A DNA stretch of 34,980 bases from Aliitabrizicola sp031425325 (lineage in GTDB: Bacteria > Pseudomonadota > Alphaproteobacteria > Rhodobacterales > Rhodobacteraceae). The notes under the pieces are model-generated. The model did not search any database. It worked only from the letters and a program-made list of their open reading frames with translations, and was not told where the DNA came from. Positions 1-8,298 of this stretch are shown piece by piece. Numbering within the stretch: position 1 is the first letter of the stretch; each line of letters opens with the position of its first letter. Both the position numbers and the translations under genes were made by a program. The stretch lies in NCBI GenBank assembly GCA_031425325.1, contig JANPJD010000225.1, forward strand, positions 1 through 34,980, in the 5' to 3' direction.

Positions 1-22
1 AGGGTGAAGCGGGAGACGGCGG

Positions 23-1945
23 ATGGTGGCGCGGGCCTTTACGGTGGCCTTCGAGGGGGTGGAAGCGCGCCTTGTCGAAGTGCAATGCGCCGTCTCGCCC
101 GGCCTGCCCGGCTTTGCCGTGGTGGGCCTGCCTGACAAGGCCGTGTCCGAGGCGCGCGAGCGTGTGCGCGCGGCCCTGTCGGCGATGTCGATCGCCCTGC
201 CGTCCAAGCGCATCACGGTGAACCTGTCGCCTGCCGACCTGCCCAAGGAGGGCTCGCATTTCGACCTGCCGATCGCGCTTGCCCTTCTGGCGGCGCTCGA
301 GATCCTTCCAAAGGATGCCGTCGCAGCGACGGTGGCACTGGGAGAATTGTCGCTCGACGGCACGCTCATCCCGGTGATTGGCGCACTCCCGGCGGCGCTC
401 GCGGCAGCCGAAGCGGAGTGCGTGCTTCTTTGCCCGCACGCCTGCGGGCCCGAGGCGGCCTGGGTTGGCGCGGCCAAGGTGCTCGGCGCGCGCACGCTCG
501 ACGAGGTCATCCGGCACTACACCGGCCAATCGCTGCTGACACCGGCCGAGGCGGGCGAGGTGACGGGCGGCCCGACTGGGCGCGACCTGCGCGACGTCAA
601 GGGGCAAGAGCGCGCCAAGCGGGCGCTCGAGATCGCGGCCGCCGGGCGGCACCATGCGCTGCTCGTGGGCTCGCCGGGATCGGGCAAGTCGATGCTGGCC
701 GCGCTCGAAATCCTTCCAAAGGATGCCGTCGCGGCGACGGTGGCACTGGGAGAATTGTCGCTCGACGGCACGCTCATTCCGGTGATCGGCGCGCTTCCGG
801 CGGCCCTTGCGGCGGCCGAGGCGGAATGCGTGCTTCTTTGCCCGCACGCCTGCGGGCCCGAGGCGGCCTGGGTTGGCGCGGCCAAGGTGCTTGGCGCGCG
901 CACGCTTGACGAGGTCATCCGGCACTACACCGGCCAATCGCTCCTGACACCGGCCGAGGCGGGCGAGGTGACGGGCGGCCCGACTGGGCGCGACCTGCGC
1001 GACGTCAAAGGGCAGGAGCGAGCCAAGCGTGCGCTTGAGATCGCGGCCGCCGGGCGGCACCATGCGCTGCTCGTGGGCTCGCCGGGATCGGGCAAGTCGA
1101 TGCTGGCCGCGCGCCTGCCGGGCATCCTGCCGCCCCTGACCGCCGTCGAGGCGCTCGAGACCTCGATGATCCATTCGCTTGCGGGTTTGCTTGGCGAAGG
1201 CGGGATCAGCCGCGTCCGTCCGTTCCGCGAGCCGCACCACACCGCCTCGATGGCGGCTATCGTGGGCGGCGGCAAAGGCGCGAAGCCGGGCGAGATCAGC
1301 CTCGCGCATAACGGCGTGCTCTTCATGGACGAGTTCCCCGAGTTCCCGCGCGCCGTGCTTGAGACGCTGCGCCAGCCGATCGAGACCGGCGATGTCGTGG
1401 TCGCCCGCGCCAACGCGCATGTGCGCTATCCCTGCCGGTTCCTGCTGATCGCGGCGGCAAACCCCTGCAAATGCGGCTATCTCGCCGATCCGGCGCGGGC
1501 CTGCGCGCGCGTACCCCTGTGTGGCGAGGACTATCTCGGACGCATCTCGGGCCCCCTGATGGACCGTTTCGATCTGCGGATCGAGGTGCCACCGGTGGCC
1601 TATACCGACCTTGACCTGCCTGCCAGCGGCGATGCCTCGCCGACGGTCGCCGCCCGCGTCGCCGCAGCCCGGGGGCGGCAGGATGCCCGCTACGCCGGGA
1701 TCGACGGCGTGCGCGTCAACGCCGATGCGGAAGGTGCGCTGCTGGAGGAGGTCGCCTCGCCGGGTGCCGAGGGCCGGGCGCTGCTCGCGCGGGTGGCGGA
1801 CCGCTTCGGGCTGTCCGCGCGCGGATACCATCGCATCCTGCGTGTGGCGCGTACCATCGCCGATCTCGAGGGTGTGGCAGAGGTCCGAACCGCGCACGTC
1901 GCCGAGGCGGTCAGCTATCGCACGTCACTTGGAGCAAAGGGGTAG
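23..1945 (+). CDS. comM: YifB/ComM-family Mg-chelatase-like AAA+ ATPase with internal duplication
   Basis: ComM is a hexameric AAA+ helicase that drives branch migration during integration of transformed DNA. The order seen is an N-terminal S5/Lon-like domain (MVARAFTVAFEGVEA, then PGLPGFAVVGLPDKAVSEARERV), a P-loop GSPGSGKSMLA, Walker B LFMDEFPEF, a GPLMDRFDLRIEVP segment and a C-terminal helical lid (ARGYHRILRVARTIADLEG). The family is usually about 500 residues; this protein has 640 because residues 91-226 are repeated exactly as residues 227-362. It therefore carries two P-loops, the first leading back into the preceding domain instead of into Walker B. The frame stays open throughout. 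The ATG has a GGGAG about 8 bases upstream. It converges on gshB. Family assignment is firm; whether this architecture is real or an assembly artefact is open. Confidence 0.93.
   Translation: MVARAFTVAFEGVEARLVEVQCAVSPGLPGFAVVGLPDKAVSEARERVRAALSAMSIALPSKRITVNLSPADLPKEGSHFDLPIALALLAALEILPKDAVAATVALGELSLDGTLIPVIGALPAALAAAEAECVLLCPHACGPEAAWVGAAKVLGARTLDEVIRHYTGQSLLTPAEAGEVTGGPTGRDLRDVKGQERAKRALEIAAAGRHHALLVGSPGSGKSMLAALEILPKDAVAATVALGELSLDGTLIPVIGALPAALAAAEAECVLLCPHACGPEAAWVGAAKVLGARTLDEVIRHYTGQSLLTPAEAGEVTGGPTGRDLRDVKGQERAKRALEIAAAGRHHALLVGSPGSGKSMLAARLPGILPPLTAVEALETSMIHSLAGLLGEGGISRVRPFREPHHTASMAAIVGGGKGAKPGEISLAHNGVLFMDEFPEFPRAVLETLRQPIETGDVVVARANAHVRYPCRFLLIAAANPCKCGYLADPARACARVPLCGEDYLGRISGPLMDRFDLRIEVPPVAYTDLDLPASGDASPTVAARVAAARGRQDARYAGIDGVRVNADAEGALLEEVASPGAEGRALLARVADRFGLSARGYHRILRVARTIADLEGVAEVRTAHVAEAVSYRTSLGAKG
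293..1108 (+). repeat. 408-bp direct tandem duplication inside comM
   Basis: Copy 1 is 293-700 and copy 2 is 701-1108, offset exactly 408 bases (136 codons). Aligning them codon by codon I count 19 mismatches, all at third positions and all synonymous, so the two peptides are identical. At the junction, the end of copy 1 (CTGGCCGCGC) resembles the sequence entering copy 1 (CTGGCGGCGC), a 10-base microhomology with one mismatch. That is compatible with a homology-assisted rearrangement or with a mis-joined assembly of two strain haplotypes. Confidence 0.97.
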
Positions 1946-2053
1946 GCAAGACGAAGCGCCGGGACCGATGTCACGACGGCACAAAAGCCGGGGGCACAAG
2001 CGGCGATCGAGGCATTGTACCCGATCAGAACGAAGCGTGACCCGCGCCGCAGG

Positions 2054-2995
2054 TCAGCGCCTCCGGGCCTCGATCGCCTCCCAGATGCGGGCAGCGGCGT
2101 TGGTGCCGTCGAACCGCTCAAGCTCCTGGATGCCCGTCGGCGAGGTCACGTTGATCTCGGTGAGCCAGTCACCGATCACGTCGATCCCGACGAAAACCTG
2201 ACCCTTGTCGCACAGGACCGGGCCGATCCGGGCGCAGATCTCAATGTCGCGCGGCGTGAGGCCCACCTTCTCGGGCCGCCCCCCCGCATGCATGTTGGAC
2301 CTAGTCTCGCCCGCCTGCGGCACGCGATTGATCGCGCCGACCGGCTCTCCGTCCACCAGGATGATGCGCTTGTCGCCCTTTGCGACGTCGGGCAGGAACT
2401 TCTGCACGATTAGCGGCTCGCGGCTGAGGCCGGTGAAAAGCTCGTGCAGAGAGGCGAGGTTGCGGTCGTTCGGATCAAGCCGGAACACCCCCGCCCCGCC
2501 ATTGCCGTAGAGCGGCTTCAGGATGACATCGCCGTGCCGCGCTTTGAACGACCGGATGGTGACAAGGTCGCGCGCGATCATCGTGGGCGGCGTCAGGTCG
2601 GGAAAGCCCAGCACCAGCAGCTTCTCCGGCGAGTTACGGACCCAGAAGGGATCGTTGACCACCAGAGTGCGGGGATGGATCATCTCGAGCAGGTGCGTCG
2701 TCGTGATGTAGCCCATGTCGAAGGGCGGGTCCTGGCGCAACCAGACCACGTCCTGTCCGGCCAGGTCGATCTCGGCCTCGGGCCCGAAGGAGACGTGGTT
2801 GCCCTTCTCGCGCCGCACCTCGATCGGCCAGCCGCGCGCAACGACCCGCCCTTCGTCAAAGGCCAGCCGGTCCGGTGTGTAGTAGAAGAGGGTATGCCCC
2901 CTCGACTGCGCCTCGAGTGCAATGCGGAACGTGCTGTCCCCGTCGATGTTGACGGCCCCGATGGGGTCCATCTGGAATGCAACCTTCAGCGTCAT
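2054..2995 (-). CDS. gshB: Glutathione synthetase
   Basis: GshB ligates glycine to gamma-glutamylcysteine using ATP, the last step of glutathione synthesis in the cytoplasm. The 313-residue protein is full length. It starts MTLKVAFQMDPIGAVNIDGD, the typical GshB N-terminus, and has the ATP-grasp glycine-rich loop PLYGNGGAGVFRL and the C-terminal segment FVGIDVIGDWLTEINVTSPTG that supplies metal and ATP ligands. It is the last gene of the rsmI-yraN-gshB cluster, 63 bases after yraN, and converges on comM across a 108-base gap in which I see no strong terminator. A GST-family gene lies at 27311, so glutathione is probably an active thiol here. Confidence 0.96.
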   Translation of the reverse strand: MTLKVAFQMDPIGAVNIDGDSTFRIALEAQSRGHTLFYYTPDRLAFDEGRVVARGWPIEVRREKGNHVSFGPEAEIDLAGQDVVWLRQDPPFDMGYITTTHLLEMIHPRTLVVNDPFWVRNSPEKLLVLGFPDLTPPTMIARDLVTIRSFKARHGDVILKPLYGNGGAGVFRLDPNDRNLASLHELFTGLSREPLIVQKFLPDVAKGDKRIILVDGEPVGAINRVPQAGETRSNMHAGGRPEKVGLTPRDIEICARIGPVLCDKGQVFVGIDVIGDWLTEINVTSPTGIQELERFDGTNAAARIWEAIEARRR

Positions 2996-3058
2996 GGCGG
3001 CTCCGTCCTTGCCCCGCCTGAATGACGGATGGCATCGACGGTTGCAATCCGTCGGCGA

Positions 3059-3412
3059 TCAGGCGGCGAAGGCGTTCTCGATCAGCTCGATCCGCCCTTG
3101 GTCATCCACAAGCGCCACGTCGAAACGGGCGGGCGTATCCTGCCCGGCGGGCTCTCCCGCAAGGAACATCGAGGCCGAGGCATAGATGCGCGCCATCTGT
3201 CGGCGCGACAGATGTTCGGCCGCCTCGGCATGGGTCCGGCTTTTCTTGACCTCGATGAAGATGACTTCGGACCCGTCCCGCGCGATCAGGTCGATCTCTC
3301 CGGCTTCGCTGCGCCAGCGCGTTGCAGCGATCGTGCGCCCCTGCTGGCCGTAAAGGCGCGCGACAGCCGCTTCGGCGGCAAGCCCCGCGTGGTAGGATGT
3401 GGCCCCGGTCAT
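3059..3412 (-). CDS. yraN: YraN (UPF0102) family nuclease-fold protein
   Basis: This small (117 aa) cytoplasmic protein of the YraN/UPF0102 family has a Holliday-junction-resolvase-like (PD-(D/E)XK) fold; its substrate is not established. The core GEIDLIARDGSEVIFIEVK is visible, with E39, D41 and the E54-V55-K56 triad in the nuclease positions. The N-terminal helix (GLAAEAAVARLYGQQG) is also typical. Its ATG overlaps the TGA of rsmI as ATGA (3409-3412), so translation is probably coupled. The rsmI-yraN pairing is widespread in proteobacteria. Confidence 0.92.
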   Translation of the reverse strand: MTGATSYHAGLAAEAAVARLYGQQGRTIAATRWRSEAGEIDLIARDGSEVIFIEVKKSRTHAEAAEHLSRRQMARIYASASMFLAGEPAGQDTPARFDVALVDDQGRIELIENAFAA

Positions 3413-4272
3413 GTTTCATCCTTCAAAGTCAGTGCGATTCGGTAGACATCCTTGCGCGGCAATCCAAGGTCAGCCGCGACCGCCGAAGCCGCATCCCTGA
3501 CCGAGCCTTCGGCGAGTTCCTTGTGCAACGCCGCCTCGATCGTCGCACGGTCCGCTACCACCTCGCCCGGTCGATCGACAAGAACCACCACTTCCCCTTT
3601 CACCTCGCGTCCCGCAAAGGCGACGGCGAGCTCGGCCAGGGACCCCCGGCTGGTTTCCTCAAAGCGTTTGGTCAGTTCACGGCACACCGCAGCCTCTCTC
3701 TCTCCTCCCCAGTCTTGGGCCAATTCCCCTAACAGGCGACTAACGCGCTTCGGGCTTTCGTAAAGCACCACCGTCGCGGCGACGTCCTTCAACTCGGCCA
3801 GGAACCGGGCGCGGTCGCCCGCTCCGGCCGGCGGGAACCCCGCGAAAATGAACCGGTCGCTTGGCAGGCCCGACACCGTCAGGGCAGCCAGCAACGCCGA
3901 CGGTCCCGGCGCTGCCAGCACCGCATGGCCCGCCGCGATGGCCTCGCGTGCCAGCCGGTAGCCCGGATCGGCGACCAGCGGCGTTCCCGCCTCCGAGGCA
4001 TAGGCAACGGACTTGCCTTCCCCCAGCGCACGCAACAGACGCGGTCGGACGGCATCGCCATTATGGTCGTGATAGGCGATCAGCGGCCTGTCACCGAGCG
4101 CCACACCGTGGATCTCCATCAGGTGCCGCAGCGTGCGGGTGTCCTCTGCCGCCAGCACGTCCGCCGTCCGCAGAATGTCGAGCGCGCGCAGCGTGATGTC
4201 GCGCGCAGCGCCGATCGGGGTCGAGACGAAATGCAGCCCCGCCGTCAGCGGCTTTGGTTCGCCGATCGCCAC
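3409..4272 (-). CDS. rsmI: 16S rRNA (cytidine1402-2'-O)-methyltransferase
   Basis: RsmI uses S-adenosylmethionine to 2'-O-methylate C1402 in the decoding centre of 16S rRNA. The protein is in the tetrapyrrole-methylase fold class, with LHFVSTPIGAARDITLRAL near the start, then AEDTRTLRHL, YHDHN, SEAGTPLVADPGYRLAREA and PGPSALLAALTVSGLPSDRF, all hallmark RsmI blocks. I chose the GTG at 4272 (287 aa) because a GAAGGAGG Shine-Dalgarno lies 7 bases upstream and the protein then begins just ahead of the conserved region. The frame is open to 4587, but that extension is not family-like. It is the first gene of rsmI-yraN-gshB and diverges from the lipoprotein gene at 4365. Confidence 0.94.
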   Translation of the reverse strand: MAIGEPKPLTAGLHFVSTPIGAARDITLRALDILRTADVLAAEDTRTLRHLMEIHGVALGDRPLIAYHDHNGDAVRPRLLRALGEGKSVAYASEAGTPLVADPGYRLAREAIAAGHAVLAAPGPSALLAALTVSGLPSDRFIFAGFPPAGAGDRARFLAELKDVAATVVLYESPKRVSRLLGELAQDWGGEREAAVCRELTKRFEETSRGSLAELAVAFAGREVKGEVVVLVDRPGEVVADRATIEAALHKELAEGSVRDAASAVAADLGLPRKDVYRIALTLKDET

Positions 4273-4364
4273 GACAGCCCCTCCTTCGAAAGTTGCCTTC
4301 CCGGACCGGGCATCATACGGTCTGAGGTGAACCGCGAAGGCCCGCCGCGAAAAGGATCGCCTGC

Positions 4365-5546
4365 ATGTTGTCCGTATTCCCCCCTGCCCGCAAGGCCTTG
4401 GCCCGCAAGGTGCTGACCCTGCTCGGTGCCGCCGTCGCTGCCTTCGGGCTGGCCGGCTGCGAACCCGTGGCGATGTCCGGAGGCGCGGTGCCGTCCGGCA
4501 ACTCGGTACAGGTCGCGCTGCTCGTGCCCTCGGGCTCGGGCCAGGCGAGCGACGAATATGTCGCGCGCAGCCTCGAGAATGCGGCACGCCTCGCCATGGC
4601 CGACCTTGGCGGCGAGGCCATCGACCTGCGGGTCTACCCCACCGCGGGCCAGCCGTCGCAGGCGGCCGCTGCCGCGACGCAGGCGGTGGCCGAGGGGGCC
4701 GGGATCATCCTCGGCCCGCTCTACGCGCAGGAAGCCGCTGCGGTCGGGGTGGCCGTCCGCGGGAACGGCGTCAACGTTCTCAGCTTCTCGAACAATACCG
4801 ATGTGGCGGGCGGAAACGTCTTCGTGCTCGGCCCCACCTTCCAGAACACCGCGGACCGCCTTGCGCGCTATGCCGTGTCGCAGGGGCGCAGCCGGATCAT
4901 GGTTTTGCACGACCGCACGGCCGCAGGCGAGGTCGGGCGCGCCGCGATCCAGGCGGGTGTCGCCGGCGCAGGCGGCTCGGTCGTGAATGTGACGGGCTAT
5001 GAGTTCTCGCAGAACGGGCTTGTCGCAGCAGTGCCGGGCATCGCGGCCACGGCACGCGGCGGGGCCGATGCGCTGTTCCTGACCGCCGACACGGCCGGGG
5101 CGCTGCCGCTTCTGACACAGCTTCTGCGCGACAACGGTGTCGATCCTTCGGTCGTCCAGTTCATCGGCCTGACGCGGTGGGACATCCCACCCGCCACCGT
5201 GTCCCTGCCCAGCGTGCAGGGAGGCTGGTTTGCGCTGCCCGATCCGGGGCTGAGCGCGCAGTTCCAGGGGCGCTATTCGGCCGCCTATGGCGATGCCGCG
5301 CCGCCGGTCGCCGGTCTGGCTTATGACGGAATCGCCGCGATCGGTGCGCTGCTTCGGCGCGGCGGCGGGGCAGCTGTCACGACGCAGGGGCTGACCCAGG
5401 GATCGGGGTTTGCCGGCGTGAGCGGCGTCTTCCGGCTTCGCGCCGACGGCTCGAACGAGCGCGGGCTTGCAGTCGCGCAAATCCGCAACAACCAGGTCGT
5501 CGTCATCGATGCCGCACCCCGCAGCTTCGGTGGCGCCGGTTCCTGA
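4365..5546 (+). CDS. LpoA-like penicillin-binding protein activator lipoprotein
   Basis: This 393-residue protein has a lipoprotein signal peptide: basic N-terminus, hydrophobic stretch LTLLGAAVAAFGLAGC and lipobox LAGC with the acylated Cys at residue 35. The rest resembles a type I periplasmic-binding-protein fold (VALLVPSGSG, ARLAMADLGGEAIDLRVYPT, IILGPLYAQEAAAV, RIMVLHDRTAAGEVGRAA). Rhodobacterales proteins of this kind, encoded beside rsmI, are annotated as LpoA-domain PBP activators; in gammaproteobacteria LpoA stimulates PBP1A from the outer membrane. Whether this homologue activates a PBP is inferred. An amino-acid-binding protein is the alternative, but there are no ABC permease genes next to it. 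GlnD probably starts within its 3' end. Confidence 0.83.
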   Translation: MLSVFPPARKALARKVLTLLGAAVAAFGLAGCEPVAMSGGAVPSGNSVQVALLVPSGSGQASDEYVARSLENAARLAMADLGGEAIDLRVYPTAGQPSQAAAAATQAVAEGAGIILGPLYAQEAAAVGVAVRGNGVNVLSFSNNTDVAGGNVFVLGPTFQNTADRLARYAVSQGRSRIMVLHDRTAAGEVGRAAIQAGVAGAGGSVVNVTGYEFSQNGLVAAVPGIAATARGGADALFLTADTAGALPLLTQLLRDNGVDPSVVQFIGLTRWDIPPATVSLPSVQGGWFALPDPGLSAQFQGRYSAAYGDAAPPVAGLAYDGIAAIGALLRRGGGAAVTTQGLTQGSGFAGVSGVFRLRADGSNERGLAVAQIRNNQVVVIDAAPRSFGGAGS

Positions 5547-8298
5547 CCCGGCGCGCCTCATGCCCGAGGATGCGAGCCGCGATCCTGGCGACGCCGACTG
5601 GCTTTGGCGCGCCATCATTGCCGATCTGACCACTTCGACCTCGCCGCGCGAGGCGCGGGGCATTGCGGTCCGTCATATGGCGACGGCAAAGGCCGAGGCG
5701 TCCGCGACGATGGCGGCTCGGTTCGCCGATCATCCCCTTGCGGCCCGCCAGATGGTGCGCGCGCAATCGGACCTGACCGACATGCTGGTCGCGACCACGC
5801 TTCGGGTCGCTCTTGAGCAGCTTCATCCGCTGCCCAACCCGACCGAGGCCGAGCGGGTCGCAGTTCTTGCGGTCGGGGGCTATGGCCGGGCCGAGATGGC
5901 CCCGTTCTCGGATGTGGACCTGCTGTTCCTGACCCCGTGGAAGATGACCCCCTGGGCCGAGAGCGTCATCGAGTCGATGCTTTACATGCTGTGGGACCTG
6001 AAACTGAAGGTCGGCCATGCCAGCCGGACTGTCCGGGACTGCCTGCGACTTTCGCGCGACGACATCACCATCCGCACCGCCCTGCTGGAGCATCGCTTCG
6101 TCGCGGGGCACAAGCCGCTCGCGCTCGATCTCGGCGAACGTCTGTGGGCAGAAGTTTTTCGCAACACCGGGCCCGAGTTCATCGAGGCCAAGCTTGCCGA
6201 GCGGACCGAGCGGCACCGCAAGCAGGGCGGCCAGCGCTATGTGCTCGAGCCGAACGTCAAGGAGGGTAAGGGCGGCCTGCGCGACCTCCAGACGCTCTAC
6301 TGGATCGGCAAGTATCTGCACCGGGTGCCGTCGGGCGAGGGGCTTGTCGACGCGGGGCTGCTCGACCGGGCCGAATACGATCAGTTTGCGCGGGCCGAAG
6401 AGTTTCTCTGGGCCGTCCGCTGCCATCTGCATCTTGCGACAGGGCGCGCATCGGATCAGCTGACCTTCGACCTTCAGGTGACAGTGGCCGAGCGGATGGG
6501 CTACCGCGACACGGCAGGCCGGCGTGCGGTCGAACACTTCATGCAGGACTACTTCCGGCATGCCACGCGCGTCGGAGAACTTACGCGCATCTTCCTGACC
6601 GAACTCGAAGCCCGGCACGCCAAGCCGGAGGCCTCGCTCATCGGCCTGTTCCGCAAGCGCAAAAGGGTGCGGGCGGGCTACCGGCTTATCCAGGGGCGGA
6701 TCGACGTCATCGACCCGGCGGCCTTTCTGGCCGACAAGCTGAACCTGCTGCAGGTCTTCGAAGAGGCGCTGCGGACGGGCTATCTGCTGCATCCCGATGT
6801 CATGCGTCTGATCGCGGCCAATCTTTCGCTGATCGACGAGGAGATGCAGGCCGATCCCGAGGCCATCCGCAGCTTCCTCGACCTGCTGCTGCAACACGGC
6901 AACCCGGAACGCGCGCTGCGGCGAATGAACGAGCTTGGCGTGCTGGGGGCCTTCATCCCCGAGTTCGAGCCGATCGTCGCGATGATGCAGTTCAACGTCT
7001 ATCACCACTACACGGTCGACGAGCACATCATCCAGTGCATCAGCACTCTCGCCCAGATCGAGCGGGGCGAACTGGTCGAGGAGTTGCCGGTCGCCAGCCG
7101 CATCCTGAAGGACGGGGTGAACCGCCGCGTCCTCTACCTTGCGCTTCTGCTGCATGACATCGGCAAGGGTCGGCCCGAGGATCACTCGATCGTCGGGGCG
7201 CAGATCGCACGGCGGGTCAGCGCCCGCTTCGACCTTGTCGCGGACGAGGCCGAGACGATCGAGTGGCTGGTCCGCCATCACCTGCTGATGTCGGACATCG
7301 CGCAGAAGCGCGACCTCAGCGACCCCCGCACGGTGCGCGATTTCGCCAAGGCGGTGAAGACGCGCGAGCGGCTGGACCTGCTGACCGTTCTGACGGTCTG
7401 CGACATCCGGGGCGTAGGACCGGGCACCTGGAACAACTGGAAGGCGATGCTGCTGCGCCAGCTTTACCGCGACACGGCGACCGCGCTGGAGGGCGGGCTC
7501 GAATCGCTCAACCGCGAACAGCGCGAGGGCGAGGCCAAGCGGGCACTGCGCGACGCGCTGACGGGCTGGGAGTCGCGCGAGGTCAAGGCCGAGGTCGCGA
7601 GGCATTACCCCCCCTACTGGCAAGGTCTGAGCACAGACACGCAGGTGGTGTTCGCGCACCTTCTGCGCGGCCTGCGCGACGACGAGATCCGGATCGACCT
7701 GCATCCCGACGACGCCCGCGATGCCACCCGCGCCTGCTTTGCGCTTTGCGATCATCCGGGCATCTTCTCGCGGCTCGCGGGCGCGCTGGCGCTTGTCGGC
7801 GCGAACGTCGTCGATGCGCGGACCTATACCTCGAAGGACGGCTATGCGACCGCCGTCTTCTGGGTGCAGGACCTTGAAGGACGGCCCTATGAGGTCGCGA
7901 AGCTGCCGCGCCTGCGGACGATGATCGACAAGACGCTGCGCGGCGAGGTTGTGGCGCGCGACGCGCTGAAGGACCGCGACCGGGTCCGCAAGCGCGAAAG
8001 CCAGTTCCGCTTTCCCACCCACATCGTCTTCGACAACGAAGGCTCGGAAATCTACACGATCATCGAGGTCGACACGCGCGACCGGCCGGGTCTGCTTTAC
8101 GACCTGACGCGCACGCTGGCCGCCAACAACATCTACATCGCGAGCGCGGTGATCGCGACTTACGGGGCGCAGGTGGTCGACACCTTCTACGTCAAGGACA
8201 TGTTCGGGCTGAAGCTGCATCCCAAGGTCCGGCAGGACACGCTGGAGCGCAAGCTGCGCCAGGCGATCACCGACGGTGCTGCGCGGGCCACCGCCTGA
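5509..8298 (+). CDS. glnD: Bifunctional PII uridylyltransferase / uridylyl-removing enzyme
   Basis: GlnD senses glutamine and uridylylates or deuridylylates PII proteins, setting nitrogen metabolism. The nucleotidyltransferase motif GGYGRAEMAPFSDVDLLFL begins at about residue 123 with the D135/D137 metal pair. The HD hydrolase motif LLLHDIGKGRPEDHS has H549-D550. Two C-terminal ACT domains follow (HPGIFSRLAGALALVGANV and RPGLLYDLTRTLAANNIYI). Length 929 aa is normal. Start choice is uncertain: ATG 5509 overlaps the lipoprotein gene by 38 bases and keeps a proline-rich leader, while ATG 5560 would lie 13 bases after that stop; neither has a strong Shine-Dalgarno. The stop overlaps the murJ start as TGATG. 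Confidence 0.95.
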   Translation: MPHPAASVAPVPDPARLMPEDASRDPGDADWLWRAIIADLTTSTSPREARGIAVRHMATAKAEASATMAARFADHPLAARQMVRAQSDLTDMLVATTLRVALEQLHPLPNPTEAERVAVLAVGGYGRAEMAPFSDVDLLFLTPWKMTPWAESVIESMLYMLWDLKLKVGHASRTVRDCLRLSRDDITIRTALLEHRFVAGHKPLALDLGERLWAEVFRNTGPEFIEAKLAERTERHRKQGGQRYVLEPNVKEGKGGLRDLQTLYWIGKYLHRVPSGEGLVDAGLLDRAEYDQFARAEEFLWAVRCHLHLATGRASDQLTFDLQVTVAERMGYRDTAGRRAVEHFMQDYFRHATRVGELTRIFLTELEARHAKPEASLIGLFRKRKRVRAGYRLIQGRIDVIDPAAFLADKLNLLQVFEEALRTGYLLHPDVMRLIAANLSLIDEEMQADPEAIRSFLDLLLQHGNPERALRRMNELGVLGAFIPEFEPIVAMMQFNVYHHYTVDEHIIQCISTLAQIERGELVEELPVASRILKDGVNRRVLYLALLLHDIGKGRPEDHSIVGAQIARRVSARFDLVADEAETIEWLVRHHLLMSDIAQKRDLSDPRTVRDFAKAVKTRERLDLLTVLTVCDIRGVGPGTWNNWKAMLLRQLYRDTATALEGGLESLNREQREGEAKRALRDALTGWESREVKAEVARHYPPYWQGLSTDTQVVFAHLLRGLRDDEIRIDLHPDDARDATRACFALCDHPGIFSRLAGALALVGANVVDARTYTSKDGYATAVFWVQDLEGRPYEVAKLPRLRTMIDKTLRGEVVARDALKDRDRVRKRESQFRFPTHIVFDNEGSEIYTIIEVDTRDRPGLLYDLTRTLAANNIYIASAVIATYGAQVVDTFYVKDMFGLKLHPKVRQDTLERKLRQAITDGAARATA

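Noticed and set aside
5503..8220. Very long open frame antisense to glnD (about 900 codons)
   Set aside because: High-GC third positions keep the complementary frame open; the translation lacks any family motif, whereas the + strand gives a complete GlnD.
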